A program made the position numbers and the translations under genes. DNA of 10,160 nucleotides from contig DAOUUR010000045.1 of the NCBI GenBank assembly GCA_030668045.1, positions 1-10,160 of the forward strand. The letters run 5' to 3'. The notes beneath the pieces are model-generated. The model did not search any database and was not told where the DNA came from. It saw nothing but the letters and a program-made list of their open reading frames with translations. Origin of the DNA: a bacterium. Its GTDB lineage: Bacteria; Zixibacteria; MSB-5A5; GN15; FEB-12. Below, piece after piece: positions 1-8,397 of this stretch. Position 1 is the stretch's first letter. The number at the start of each line of letters is the position of its first letter.

Positions 1-385
1 ACCACTCAAAATACACATCGTAACCTTTTCCCTCCATATTCCTTCCTGCTTCCAACATTCGCTCCAACGCCTCGGGTGTATATATCTCCGAAGCGTTTGA
101 TAAACGCTTAGCCACGAAATGCTCGCCATCGCCCCGTGCTATCCATTCGGGCAATGGAGTTGATTTGACAGATTCCACCGCCTCAAAAACATGGGACTTA
201 CCGTCCTTGACATATACGATGCCCATGTGGCTGTATTGCGAGTGCGTCGCGATCTGAATTGCTCGGCTTTGGGAGGAACGAGATGTATGGAATACAATGT
301 CACCGTTGCGAGGATTGTAGGACGAGTCCTTGCCACACCCCTGAAGGGAAGCCAGCGACATGAGAATAAGTATAAGTTGTTTCAT
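1..385 (-). CDS. YiiX/YebB-like lipoprotein, permuted NlpC/P60 (papain-like) family, 3' end cut by window edge
   Basis: Reading from an ATG at 385, the first 128 codons are visible and the frame is still open at base 1. The N-terminus is a short lipoprotein signal (hydrophobic residues 4-14, then LQGC with Cys17 as the likely lipidated residue). The body has the family pattern: GDIVF at 28-32, a YSHMGIV block at 51-57 whose His53 fits the catalytic His of permuted NlpC/P60 enzymes, and FEAV at 67-70. KGYDVYFEW at the cut matches the segment that usually comes just before the catalytic Cys (YCSELV in relatives), so the Cys is probably just outside the window. Such proteins are thought to be amidases or peptidases acting on cell-envelope or lipid substrates; the substrate here is unknown. 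The gene follows atpC by 87 bases on the same strand. No clear Shine-Dalgarno sequence precedes the start. Confidence 0.75.
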   Translation of the reverse strand, partial: MKQLILILMSLASLQGCGKDSSYNPRNGDIVFHTSRSSQSRAIQIATHSQYSHMGIVYVKDGKSHVFEAVESVKSTPLPEWIARGDGEHFVAKRLSNASEIYTPEALERMLEAGRNMEGKGYDVYFEW

Positions 386-397
386 TTTTTACACGTA

Positions 398-428
398 ATA
401 TTACCTCACACCCGAGTGTCAATGTCAA
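398..428 (-). promoter_or_regulatory. candidate sigma-70-type promoter for the YiiX-like gene
   Basis: On the minus strand two tandem TTGACA hexamers (423-428 and 417-422) precede TAATAT (398-403). The spacer is 19 bases from the first hexamer and 13 from the second, neither ideal. Transcription would start near 391, only about six bases before the ATG at 385, which fits the missing Shine-Dalgarno sequence. The tandem hexamer could instead be an operator-like repeat. This is pattern matching by eye. Confidence 0.3.
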
Positions 429-449
429 CCTTGTTTACGCTGCAGAAAC

Positions 450-463
450 GGTGACGGGTCACC
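450..463 (-). terminator. weak hairpin after atpC, possible operon end
   Basis: A perfect inverted repeat GGTGAC/GTCACC with a two-base centre lies about ten bases after the atpC stop codon. Realistically it is a five-pair stem with a four-base loop. A G-rich run lies before it, and only GTTTCTG follows on the minus strand, so the U-tract expected of a strong intrinsic terminator is missing. It may be a weak or Rho-assisted end of the atp transcript. Confidence 0.3.
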
Positions 464-472
464 CCCCACCCC

Positions 473-888
473 TCAGTGTGTTTCTTCGTAGATGCGGATG
501 CGGTTGGCGGCGCGTTCGATAGCGGCCCGGACCGTCGGTAGATCGATGTCGGTCTCCTCCTTACCGGCGGAGATCAGTCTGTTCTTTTCACGTTCATACG
601 CTGCGCGGGCGCGTTCAATGTCGATCTCATCGACATCTTCAGCAGCATCGGCTAAGATCGTCGCCAGGTTGCCCGATACTTCCAGAAACCCGCCCGACAC
701 CGCCAGTTGATGTATCTGATCTTCGGTATCGCGAAACTCAATCTTACCCGGCTTGATCGCCGTAATAAGCGGCGCATGATGCGCCAGTATGCCGAGGTAA
801 CCCTCACTGCCGGGGACGGTCAACGACTCAACCTCGGCTTCGTAGAAAACCTTCTCCGGTGTTACTATGGACAGTTTGAACGCAGCCA

Positions 889-889
<1 letters not shown>
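473..889 (-). CDS. atpC: F1Fo-ATP synthase epsilon subunit
   Basis: Epsilon is the small central-stalk subunit of F1; it binds gamma and the c-ring and can inhibit ATP hydrolysis. The 138-residue product has the usual two domains: an N-terminal beta-sandwich (about 1-85, with PGSEGYLGILAHHAPLIT at 26-43 and GGFLEV at 66-71) and a C-terminal helical hairpin (about 90-135). IDIERA at 89-94 matches the I(L)DxxRA motif described for ATP binding in bacterial epsilon, so regulation by ATP is possible. The start chosen is the ATG at 889, whose A is the last base of the atpD stop (TGATG), giving tight translational coupling. A TTG three bases upstream is in frame but less likely. It is the last gene of the operon. 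Confidence 0.97.
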
Positions 890-2295
<1,406 letters not shown>

Positions 2296-2304
2296 CTATA
2301 TTAT

Positions 2305-2328
2305 CTCCAGTGTCAAAACACTTTTTTT
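2305..2328. promoter_or_regulatory. hairpin against the atpD ribosome binding site
   Basis: In the 40-base atpG-atpD gap, AGTGT/ACACT arms with a four-base loop (2309-2322) form a hairpin that ends exactly where the minus-strand GGAG (2305-2308) begins. Read as atp mRNA, it is a stem just upstream of the ribosome site. Read on the plus strand, the same stem is followed by seven T residues (2322-2328), like an intrinsic terminator for antisense transcription. The stem is short, so either role is tentative. Confidence 0.4.
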
Positions 2329-2335
2329 CAATCAA

Positions 2336-3202
2336 TCAGCCTTTGAGGGCTTCAGCGCCGGAGACGATCTCCAGCAGTTCCTTGGTAATCTGTCCCTGAC
2401 GCGCCTTGTTGTAATCAAGGGTCAGACTCTTCATCATATCGCCGGCGTTGTTGGTGGCGTTGCCCATCGCAATCATCCGGCTGCCGTGCTCACTTGCAAA
2501 CGATTCCACCAGCGCTGTTACCATCTTGGTGGTGGCATAGCCGGGCATCAACGCCGAGTAGATCATCTCGGGGTTCGGCTCGAAAATATATTCGCGGTGA
2601 ACGTCGCTATCGTCCTCAACTTCGGGTCGGGCTATCGGTAGATATTTTTCGACAACAATGCGATACTTGACCGTCGAGATGAAACGGGTGAAGATCAGAT
2701 CAATCTGATCGGTCTCGCCGGAGATAAACCGGTCGGTCAGGAAAGCGACCACTTCTCGGGCCTTATCATAATCAAGCATCCCGCCCCAGTCGGCCCAGTG
2801 TCCAACAATCGGCCACTCGCGCCGTTTGAAAATATCGTTGGCTTTCTTGCCGATGGTGACGATCTCGACATCGGTACCCTTATTTTCTCTTAGCCACTTG
2901 AAGGCGGTACGGATGACATTGGCATTAAACGATCCGCAGAGACCGCGGTCGGACGCTGAGATAACGAGCGTCTTTTTCTCAACCGGTCGTTCTTCAAAGT
3001 ATGGATGAATGATCTCGCCGGTCGACCCTGAAGCCAGGTGCGAAAGCATTTCGTCGAGCTTGGCGGCATATGGACGTGCCTGCTCGACCCGTTGCTGGGC
3101 GCGCCTGAGTTGCGCGGCGGCCACCATCTCCATTGCCTTGGTGATCCGCTGGGTCGATTCGACCGTCTTGATTCTTTTTTTTACTTCTCTAAGTGTCGCC
3201 AT
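2336..3202 (-). CDS. atpG: F1Fo-ATP synthase gamma subunit
   Basis: Gamma is the rotating central shaft that links the c-ring to the three catalytic beta subunits. The 288-residue product has the long N-terminal helix that opens the family (MATLREVKKRIKTVEST, then QRITKAMEMVAAAQL), the core motif SDRGLCGSFN at 84-93, and the C-terminal coiled-coil helix ending ITKELLEIVSGAEAL at 272-286. The frame stays open 16 codons further upstream, but that stretch overlaps the preceding gene and is not gamma-like, so the ATG at 3202 is chosen. A GGAG lies 12 bases before it. It begins 17 bases after the stop of the second beta-barrel gene rather than after atpA, so its translation may depend on that inserted gene. 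Confidence 0.98.
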   Translation of the reverse strand: MATLREVKKRIKTVESTQRITKAMEMVAAAQLRRAQQRVEQARPYAAKLDEMLSHLASGSTGEIIHPYFEERPVEKKTLVISASDRGLCGSFNANVIRTAFKWLRENKGTDVEIVTIGKKANDIFKRREWPIVGHWADWGGMLDYDKAREVVAFLTDRFISGETDQIDLIFTRFISTVKYRIVVEKYLPIARPEVEDDSDVHREYIFEPNPEMIYSALMPGYATTKMVTALVESFASEHGSRMIAMGNATNNAGDMMKSLTLDYNKARQGQITKELLEIVSGAEALKG

Positions 3203-3219
3203 AAACTCGTCAAGCTCCG

Positions 3220-3891
3220 CTATCTTCCAAACCCAAGACCAACCGTGCAAGCGATCGATCGAGTTCTGACTGCTTCACCATATGAATCGAAAATCGCCGC
3301 CAACCCATGACTATACCGTATTTCCATCAAGAATACACCTTTGTTCATGGGGAACTCAAGCCCGCCCACGATAGACAATCCGTAATCAATATCCTTCTCA
3401 AGCGGGTCACCACGAAGAGTGATGATCTCACTCCAATCATCAATAAGCCGCAGTTCTTGTTTCTCCCTGGAATCCAATTTGGCGGCAAAGAATGATCCTA
3501 CACCCACAAACGGAATCGGGCTAACACTTGATGGAAATCTAAGCCCGAAAAGAACAGCATTCACATCAAGATAATATAGATCGAGCGTATGCTCTCCGGT
3601 CGAATATCTGTTACTCCAATACGGGAGGAAACCGCGGCGAGCTCGCTTTAGGCCGAAGCTGACCTCAAAGCGCATGAAGTTCTTCTCCTGTAGCGATGTA
3701 GTCAAGAAGAGTCCGCCTGACACGCCTGCGGCGGGCCTCCATCCTAGCGCTGTCTTACCTGAAATGCCTCCCCAGGTAGGTCCGGCTTTTGCACCCCATG
3801 TCCAGGAAGAGGCATGGACCCCAGATGTTATCAAGAGGGAGCACACGACTACAACAACGGTCCAGATGCGGTTGTGGGATGATCCTGACAT
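3220..3891 (-). CDS. secreted beta-barrel-like protein 2, inserted in the atp operon
   Basis: About 223 residues. A hydrophobic segment near residues 10-24 with a likely signal peptidase I site after VHA (residue 27) predicts export. The mature part alternates short hydrophobic and glycine-rich strands and opens with WGAKAGPTWGG, like PorT/OmpW-type outer membrane barrels. RYSHGL near 192-197, preceded by FPMNKG, is shared with the gene upstream (RYSHGL, VPLANK), so the two are probable paralogues. The C-terminus is GLGFGR, not the terminal aromatic residue typical of BAM substrates. A strong AAGGAG lies six bases before the ATG at 3891; another ATG at 3894 is only three bases away. Arg codons include at least five AGA/AGG, which seem rarer in atpA and atpD by eye. 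Role unknown; it could be a porin, an assembly factor or a structural barrel. Confidence 0.8.
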   Translation of the reverse strand: MSGSSHNRIWTVVVVVCSLLITSGVHASSWTWGAKAGPTWGGISGKTALGWRPAAGVSGGLFLTTSLQEKNFMRFEVSFGLKRARRGFLPYWSNRYSTGEHTLDLYYLDVNAVLFGLRFPSSVSPIPFVGVGSFFAAKLDSREKQELRLIDDWSEIITLRGDPLEKDIDYGLSIVGGLEFPMNKGVFLMEIRYSHGLAAIFDSYGEAVRTRSIACTVGLGFGR

Positions 3892-3928
3892 CATCGACTC
3901 CTTACTGCGTTTGTCTGTTTTCTATCTC

Positions 3929-4579
3929 TCAAAACATATATCCCAAGGAAACACTAGTCGACGAAATCTGGGTCTCGTGAAATGCCCCCCACCATTCTAT
4001 TTCGGATTGATCCAAGCCGTGACTGTACCTGCAATCCAATAACAACATCTTGTTGGCGAGCGGAACTTCCACTCCCATTCCAACAACAAGATTGAGACTC
4101 CACCTGTCTCCTTCAAGATCCTGCCCGCTTTCCCGAATGGTGTTAGACCAGATGTATTCCTCATCTATGAACTTGCGGAGACACTCGCCGTCCAACATGT
4201 ATACCAGAGACGTACCGACTGTGAAGAACGGAGTTGTCTCACAACTGACGGGCACACGGTAATTCAACAGAAGCGGTGTCTCTAAGTAAAAGAACGGATG
4301 GGTCTCGTGGCCCAACGCGCTTTGCATACCCTTCTTCGTAAACAGCAGCTCAGATTGAAATATAACTCGTGAAGAGAGGCCGATTCGAGAGATCACCCCA
4401 AGACTGAATCCGGTCAATGATTCCCAGCCCAAGATCCGGATTTCGTCCAACTCGAAGTTGGACCAGTTCAGACCCGCTCTCACGCCGAAATCGACCGCCT
4501 CGCATGCCTGATACGACAGGCTTACAGCCACAACAACGGCGAGTACAAGTATGATATGTCTGGTCCCTGAGGTCTTCAT
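3929..4579 (-). CDS. secreted PorT-like beta-barrel protein 1, inserted in the atp operon
   Basis: About 216 residues with a signal peptide (hydrophobic 9-23, probable cleavage after ACEA near residue 28). The mature protein looks like the PorT-like outer membrane beta-barrel family: GVRAGLNWSNF at 32-42 after the signal, SELLFTKKGM at 76-85, YLETPLLLNYRVP at 98-110, and RYSHGL at 184-189. It ends SLGYMF with a terminal Phe, the classic outer-membrane barrel signal. Four Cys residues are visible; one lies in the signal peptide, and whether the other three pair is unknown. The start chosen is the ATG at 4579, 17 bases after the atpA stop; a GTG one codon upstream is possible, and the ribosome site is weak. 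The second barrel gene follows after 34-37 bases. Its function is not known, and nothing in it suggests contact with ATP synthase. Confidence 0.82.
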   Translation of the reverse strand: MKTSGTRHIILVLAVVVAVSLSYQACEAVDFGVRAGLNWSNFELDEIRILGWESLTGFSLGVISRIGLSSRVIFQSELLFTKKGMQSALGHETHPFFYLETPLLLNYRVPVSCETTPFFTVGTSLVYMLDGECLRKFIDEEYIWSNTIRESGQDLEGDRWSLNLVVGMGVEVPLANKMLLLDCRYSHGLDQSEIEWWGAFHETQISSTSVSLGYMF

Positions 4580-4596
4580 CACATCTCAGTTTGTTG

Positions 4597-6105
4597 TCAG
4601 GCCTTAAACCCTGCCTTGAATTTCTCGATTGCTTCCTTCAGTTTAGCATCCATCTCCTCGGAGATGATCTTCTCTTTGGCCAGCGTTAGCTCAATATCTG
4701 GGTACTCTTTTTCACAGAAGACAAAGAACTCTTCCTCGAATCGCGCGATAGCATCGTTGGGGATGTCGTAGAGGAACCCTTTAGTACCGGCCCAGACCAT
4801 TATCACCTGGCGAGCAACCGGCATCGGGACATACTGCCCCTGCTTGAGTAACTCCACCATTTTCTGACCACGGTTCAACTGTTTCTGGGTGGCTTCGTCA
4901 AGATCGGAACCAAACTGAGTGAAGGCTGCCAGTTCGCGATACTGGGCCAGATCGAGCTTGAGTGATCCGGCGACCTGGCGCATCATCTTTACCTGGGCGT
5001 TACCACCGACGCGCGAGACGGAGATACCAACATTAATGGCCGGACGAATACCGGCAAAGAACAGTTCCGACTCCAGGAAAATCTGGCCGTCGGTAATTGA
5101 AATCACGTTGGTTGGGATATAGGCCGAAACATCGCCCGCCTGCGTTTCGATAATAGGCAGCGCCGTCAACGAGCCACCGCCCAGTTCATCGGAAAGCTTC
5201 GATGCTCTCTCCAACAGGCGTGAGTGACAATAGAAAATGTCACCGGGGTAGGCTTCGCGTCCCGGTGGACGACGCAACAGCAGCGACAACTGGCGATACG
5301 CCTGAGCCTGTTTTGACAGATCGTCATAGATGCAGAGTACGTGCTGGCCGTTGTGCATGAATTCTTCGCCGATCGCACACCCTGCGTACGGGGCGATATA
5401 CTGCAGCGGAGCGGGGTCGGTAGCCGTGGCCGCCACTACCGTCGTGTACTCCATCGCACCATTCTTGCGTAGAGTGTCAACTACCTGAGCGACGGTTGAA
5501 GCCTTTTGTCCGATGGCAACATAGATGCAGAAGACATCGGTATTTTTCTGGTTGATAATCGTATCAAGGGCGAGTGCCGTCTTGCCGGTCTGGCGATCAC
5601 CAATAATCAATTCGCGCTGGCCACGACCAATCGGAATCATTGAATCGATTGCCTTCAGTCCGGTCTGCAGCGGCTCTTTCACCGGCTGTCGTTGTACGAC
5701 GTTGGCGGCGAGGCCTTCGATAACACGGTACTTGTCGGTCGCGATTGGACCTTTTCCGTCGATAGGTTGACCAAGCGGATTGACCACCCGGCCGACCATC
5801 GCCTCACCAACCGGCACAGAAGCAACTTTGCCTGTGCGGCGAACAGTGTCACCTTCGTTAATAGCGGTGTCGGGGCCAAACAGTACGGCACCAACATTGT
5901 CCTCTTCGAGGTTGAGCACCATCCCTATAATGTCACCGGGGAACTGGATAAGCTCGGACATCTGGACATCTTCCAGACCCCAGATACGGGCGATACCATC
6001 TCCGACCTGGAGAACAGTCCCGACCGATTCCATCTCAAGCTTCTTCTCGTATTTCTCAATCTCTTTTTTCAGAACTGAGGATACTTCTTCAGGATTTAAT
6101 CCCAT
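4597..6105 (-). CDS. atpA: F1Fo-ATP synthase alpha subunit
   Basis: Alpha alternates with beta in the F1 hexamer (three copies) and holds the non-catalytic nucleotide sites. The 502-residue product is of normal length. Visible are the N-terminal helix that meets delta, the beta-barrel domain (about 26-95), Walker A GDRQTGKT at 169-176 (Lys175), the Walker B segment LCIYDD ending at Asp261-Asp262, the signature [10 protein letters not shown] at 355-364, and the arginine finger Arg365 in SVSRVGG that completes the catalytic site on beta. [15 protein letters not shown] has Cys where Leu is usual, probably harmless. The ATG at 6105 has AGGAG eight bases upstream, directly behind a six-pair hairpin. 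Unlike most bacterial atp operons, the next gene is not atpG but a beta-barrel gene. Confidence 0.99.
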   Translation of the reverse strand: MGLNPEEVSSVLKKEIEKYEKKLEMESVGTVLQVGDGIARIWGLEDVQMSELIQFPGDIIGMVLNLEEDNVGAVLFGPDTAINEGDTVRRTGKVASVPVGEAMVGRVVNPLGQPIDGKGPIATDKYRVIEGLAANVVQRQPVKEPLQTGLKAIDSMIPIGRGQRELIIGDRQTGKTALALDTIINQKNTDVFCIYVAIGQKASTVAQVVDTLRKNGAMEYTTVVAATATDPAPLQYIAPYAGCAIGEEFMHNGQHVLCIYDDLSKQAQAYRQLSLLLRRPPGREAYPGDIFYCHSRLLERASKLSDELGGGSLTALPIIETQAGDVSAYIPTNVISITDGQIFLESELFFAGIRPAINVGISVSRVGGNAQVKMMRQVAGSLKLDLAQYRELAAFTQFGSDLDEATQKQLNRGQKMVELLKQGQYVPMPVARQVIMVWAGTKGFLYDIPNDAIARFEEEFFVFCEKEYPDIELTLAKEKIISEEMDAKLKEAIEKFKAGFKA

Positions 6106-6134
6106 CCTAAGAACTCCTGCGGGTGTTGACCCGC
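6106..6134 (-). promoter_or_regulatory. hairpin plus ribosome binding site of atpA
   Basis: In the 69-base atpH-atpA gap, GCGGGT-CAAC-ACCCGC (6119-6134) forms a perfect six-pair, GC-rich stem with a four-base loop. It is followed without a gap by AGGAG (6114-6118) and eight bases later by the ATG. No U-run follows, so it is not a terminator. A stem set just before a ribosome site can keep that site free of other pairing or protect a processed 5' end; that role is inferred. Confidence 0.5.
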
Positions 6135-6174
6135 TCTATATTCACAATCATCTTTTCCGATTCTATTGATCGCC

Positions 6175-6723
6175 TCAATTGACACGCACTTTCCCAAGCT
6201 GTTCGGCCACCATGTTCAAACCATGCTGCACCGAACCATCAATAATCTGATCCTCTATCACGACGATCATTCCTCCGAGAATGGTCGGATCGACTTTCTC
6301 TTCCATAACGATCTCAAGGCCGGTTTTGGCGGCCAACTTCTGTATCAATTGATTTCTCTGTGATTCCTCAAGTTGTCTGGCCGTTGTTACCTGCACCCGC
6401 TCAATCCCTTTTTCGTTCTCGACCAGTTCAATAAACTCGTCAACGATCTGCGTGAGATAGGCAACCCGCTTCTTTTCCAGCAGCACAATCAGAAACTCAA
6501 CAAAGAGCTGCTCCAATCGACTTGAGAAGACATCACGCACAAGCGTCTGCTTGTGCTCATTGAGGACGTGGGGCGCACCCAGGAAGTTCAGTAGCGATTT
6601 ATCCTCAGCCAGGAACGCCTTCAGATCGTTAAACTGCTCGTAGGCAGTGTCGATCAAATTCCGATCCTTGGTGGCGAGAAACAGAGCCTGGGCGTATTTC
6701 CCGGCTACTTCCTGAACTAACAT
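6175..6723 (-). CDS. atpH: F1Fo-ATP synthase delta subunit
   Basis: Delta sits on top of F1 and ties alpha to the b dimer of the outer stalk. The 182-residue product has the six-helix N-terminal domain (about 1-105, opening with VAGKYAQALF) and the shorter C-terminal domain with the conserved PTILGGMIVVIEDQIIDGS at about 146-164. Length and motifs are normal. It starts seven bases after the atpF stop, so coupled translation is likely; the ribosome site (AGAGCAAAG) lies across the end of atpF. The 69-base gap after it, before atpA, is one of the larger gaps in the operon. Confidence 0.96.
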   Translation of the reverse strand: MLVQEVAGKYAQALFLATKDRNLIDTAYEQFNDLKAFLAEDKSLLNFLGAPHVLNEHKQTLVRDVFSSRLEQLFVEFLIVLLEKKRVAYLTQIVDEFIELVENEKGIERVQVTTARQLEESQRNQLIQKLAAKTGLEIVMEEKVDPTILGGMIVVIEDQIIDGSVQHGLNMVAEQLGKVRVN

Positions 6724-6730
6724 CTTTGCT

Positions 6731-7213
6731 CTACGCTTTCTCCACGTTGTCGATGAAGTTTCCGATCAACTCGCGGTGCTTGGCATCATCGAGCCGCTCG
6801 CGGATAATTTTCTCGGCTGCTGTTATGGTGATACTGACCATCTCTTCTTTAAGCTGTACACGAGCTTTGGCAATATCACGTTCCAACTCGGCCTTGGCCC
6901 TGGTCTGGATCGCCTTGCCCTCGTCGCGGGCGGCCGCTTTGATCTCATCGGCTACTTTTTTGCCCTCACTGACAGCCTCAACGATTTTGGCCCGTCGCTC
7001 GGACTCAATGCCCTTCAGCTTGCCTTCGTACTCAGAGGTCAGTTTGGCGGCGTTCTCTTTTTCCTCTTCGATCTTGTTGAACTCGTCAACAATCTTGTTA
7101 CGCCGCTCCTCCATAATAGCCAGCAGCGGTCCCCAGGCAAAACGCTTGAGGATCCAGAGGGTAATAAGAAAACCGACAGCATGCGTTACGAGTAATTGCC
7201 ACTGTAAATCCAT
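6731..7213 (-). CDS. atpF: F1Fo-ATP synthase b subunit
   Basis: The b subunit forms the outer stalk that holds the catalytic head still against the turning c-ring. The 160-residue product has one N-terminal membrane helix (about 7-27) and then a long charged coiled coil with many Lys, Glu, Arg and Ala residues (about 34-140), ending in the region that binds delta. Only one b-type gene is present, so a homodimer is expected and not the b/b' pair of some phototrophs. The ATG at 7213 has GGAG five bases upstream, and this GGAG lies partly in the 3' arm of a small hairpin (7220-7235). Confidence 0.96.
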   Translation of the reverse strand: MDLQWQLLVTHAVGFLITLWILKRFAWGPLLAIMEERRNKIVDEFNKIEEEKENAAKLTSEYEGKLKGIESERRAKIVEAVSEGKKVADEIKAAARDEGKAIQTRAKAELERDIAKARVQLKEEMVSITITAAEKIIRERLDDAKHRELIGNFIDNVEKA

Positions 7214-7219
7214 TTTTTC

Positions 7220-7235
7220 TCCGGTCTTTCCCGGA
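7220..7235 (-). promoter_or_regulatory. hairpin overlapping the atpF ribosome binding site
   Basis: TCCGG/CCGGA arms with a six-base loop lie in the atpE-atpF gap. The 3' arm runs into the GGAG used by atpF, so the stem could mask part of the ribosome site. A second, competing five-pair stem (GACAG/CTGTC) can form just upstream on the same strand. Both are short and seen by eye only. Confidence 0.3.
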
Positions 7236-7280
7236 CAGATGTCGCTGTCGGATTACATCACCAACAGCAAGACCTGTCTC

Positions 7281-7514
7281 TTAACCGATCTTGCCTGAGA
7301 GAATAAAGAAAACAACCAGAGCGTAAATGGTCAGCGCCTCAATCAGAGCGGCACCGATAATCATGGCTGTCTGAATCTTGCCCGATGCTTCCGGCTGGCG
7401 ACCAATCGCTTCCATTGCCGAGCCGACTGCGCGTCCCAACCCGAGGCCGGAACCAACAGCTGCCAGGCCAACACCCATTGGCAGCGCCCATGCTAACATT
7501 GCCTGATATTCCAT
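7281..7514 (-). CDS. atpE: F1Fo-ATP synthase c subunit (rotor ring)
   Basis: The c subunit is the two-helix hairpin that forms the ion-carrying rotor ring. The 77-residue product has a glycine-rich first helix (GSGLGLG at 21-27), the polar loop ARQP-type GRQPEASGK at 38-46, and a second helix with the ion-binding carboxylate Glu59. Aligned to the sodium-type c subunit of Ilyobacter from memory, the sodium ligands Gln32 and Ser66 correspond to Leu26 and Ala60 here, so proton coupling is predicted. A strong AAGGAG seven bases before the ATG at 7514 fits the high expression needed for a multi-copy ring. It follows atpB after 52 bases with no notable structure. Confidence 0.97.
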   Translation of the reverse strand: MEYQAMLAWALPMGVGLAAVGSGLGLGRAVGSAMEAIGRQPEASGKIQTAMIIGAALIEALTIYALVVFFILSGKIG

Positions 7515-7566
7515 CTCAAAACTCCTTACTGTAAAACCGTTCTACTTATTTTCTCTTCATCAAAGC

Positions 7567-8397
7567 CTAATGGTGCTCCTCGTGCGGCAGCATCATCAGG
7601 ATATATATTGTCGAAAGCAGCGTAAACACTAACGCCTGAATAGTCGAGAGCAAAATTCCCAACAGGATAAACGGTACATTAAACGGCAGACCCACCGGAG
7701 ACCCAACAAATGCCAACGCCGAGATACCGAGCCCAACAAAAGCGGCCACCAGAATATCTTCACCGGTAATGTTACCAAAAAGTCGTAAGGCCAGACTGAA
7801 CGGCTTGGCGATTTCACCGATGATATGCATCGGCAACATCAACGGTACAAGACACCAGCTGATCACATCGCGCGGTTGCCCGGCCAGATGGTCCAGCCAG
7901 CCAACAAAACCGAGCCGGGTAATGCCGGTGTACTGTGCATACAGAAAAACCAGAATTGCCAGCGATGCCGTGATATTGATACTGGTCGACGGTGAGAAAC
8001 CAAACGGTATGATTCCCAGGAAGTTCATCGCCAGAACGTAGAAAAAGAGTGTCCCCAGGAAAGGCGTGTAACGCTTGGCATCTTTGCCCAGAATTGAGTG
8101 GAGAAAATTATACATTCCTTCCACCATCATCTCGATCACATTTTGGAACGGTCCGGGAATCATCTGCCGTTTGCGATAAACCTGCAATGCAGCGATTGAA
8201 AAAAGAACTGAGATCAACAATGTATAAATGACCGGTTTCCAGTAGTCCAGTGCCTCACTGTGGAACATGCCAACGACGTCCGGCAGATGTGTGCTTCCCC
8301 CGCCATGACCACCATCGCCGCCGCCCGAAGCGACCAGCCAGAGTGGCGAAAACTTGATCATCCCGAGACAGAGAATATGATAAACCGAACTAATCAT
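7567..8397 (-). CDS. atpB: F1Fo-ATP synthase a subunit
   Basis: Subunit a is the stator channel that feeds protons to the c-ring. The product is 276 residues with about five to six membrane helices. The essential arginine is in FSLALRLFGNITG (Arg205, with Asn209 close by), and a C-terminal helix pair ends MMLPHEEHH. After a short hydrophobic start there is a Gly/His-rich stretch (ASGGGDGGHGGGSTH, about 23-37) that would face the periplasm; a His-bearing N-terminal extension is known in some Bacteroidetes-type AtpB. The ATG at 8397 shares its A with the stop of the upstream AtpI-like gene (TGATG); a TTG just before it is less likely. An internal Met at 13 is another possible start. Confidence 0.97.
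   Translation of the reverse strand: MISSVYHILCLGMIKFSPLWLVASGGGDGGHGGGSTHLPDVVGMFHSEALDYWKPVIYTLLISVLFSIAALQVYRKRQMIPGPFQNVIEMMVEGMYNFLHSILGKDAKRYTPFLGTLFFYVLAMNFLGIIPFGFSPSTSINITASLAILVFLYAQYTGITRLGFVGWLDHLAGQPRDVISWCLVPLMLPMHIIGEIAKPFSLALRLFGNITGEDILVAAFVGLGISALAFVGSPVGLPFNVPFILLGILLSTIQALVFTLLSTIYILMMLPHEEHH

Noticed and set aside
5692..6169. Overlapping plus-strand frames of about 128 codons opposite atpA
   Set aside because: They are antisense shadows of atpA with no ribosome site and no plausible product.
7515..7566. Looked for a regulatory hairpin before atpE, as seen before atpA and atpD
   Set aside because: Only three-base stems can be formed; the strong AAGGAG alone explains good expression.
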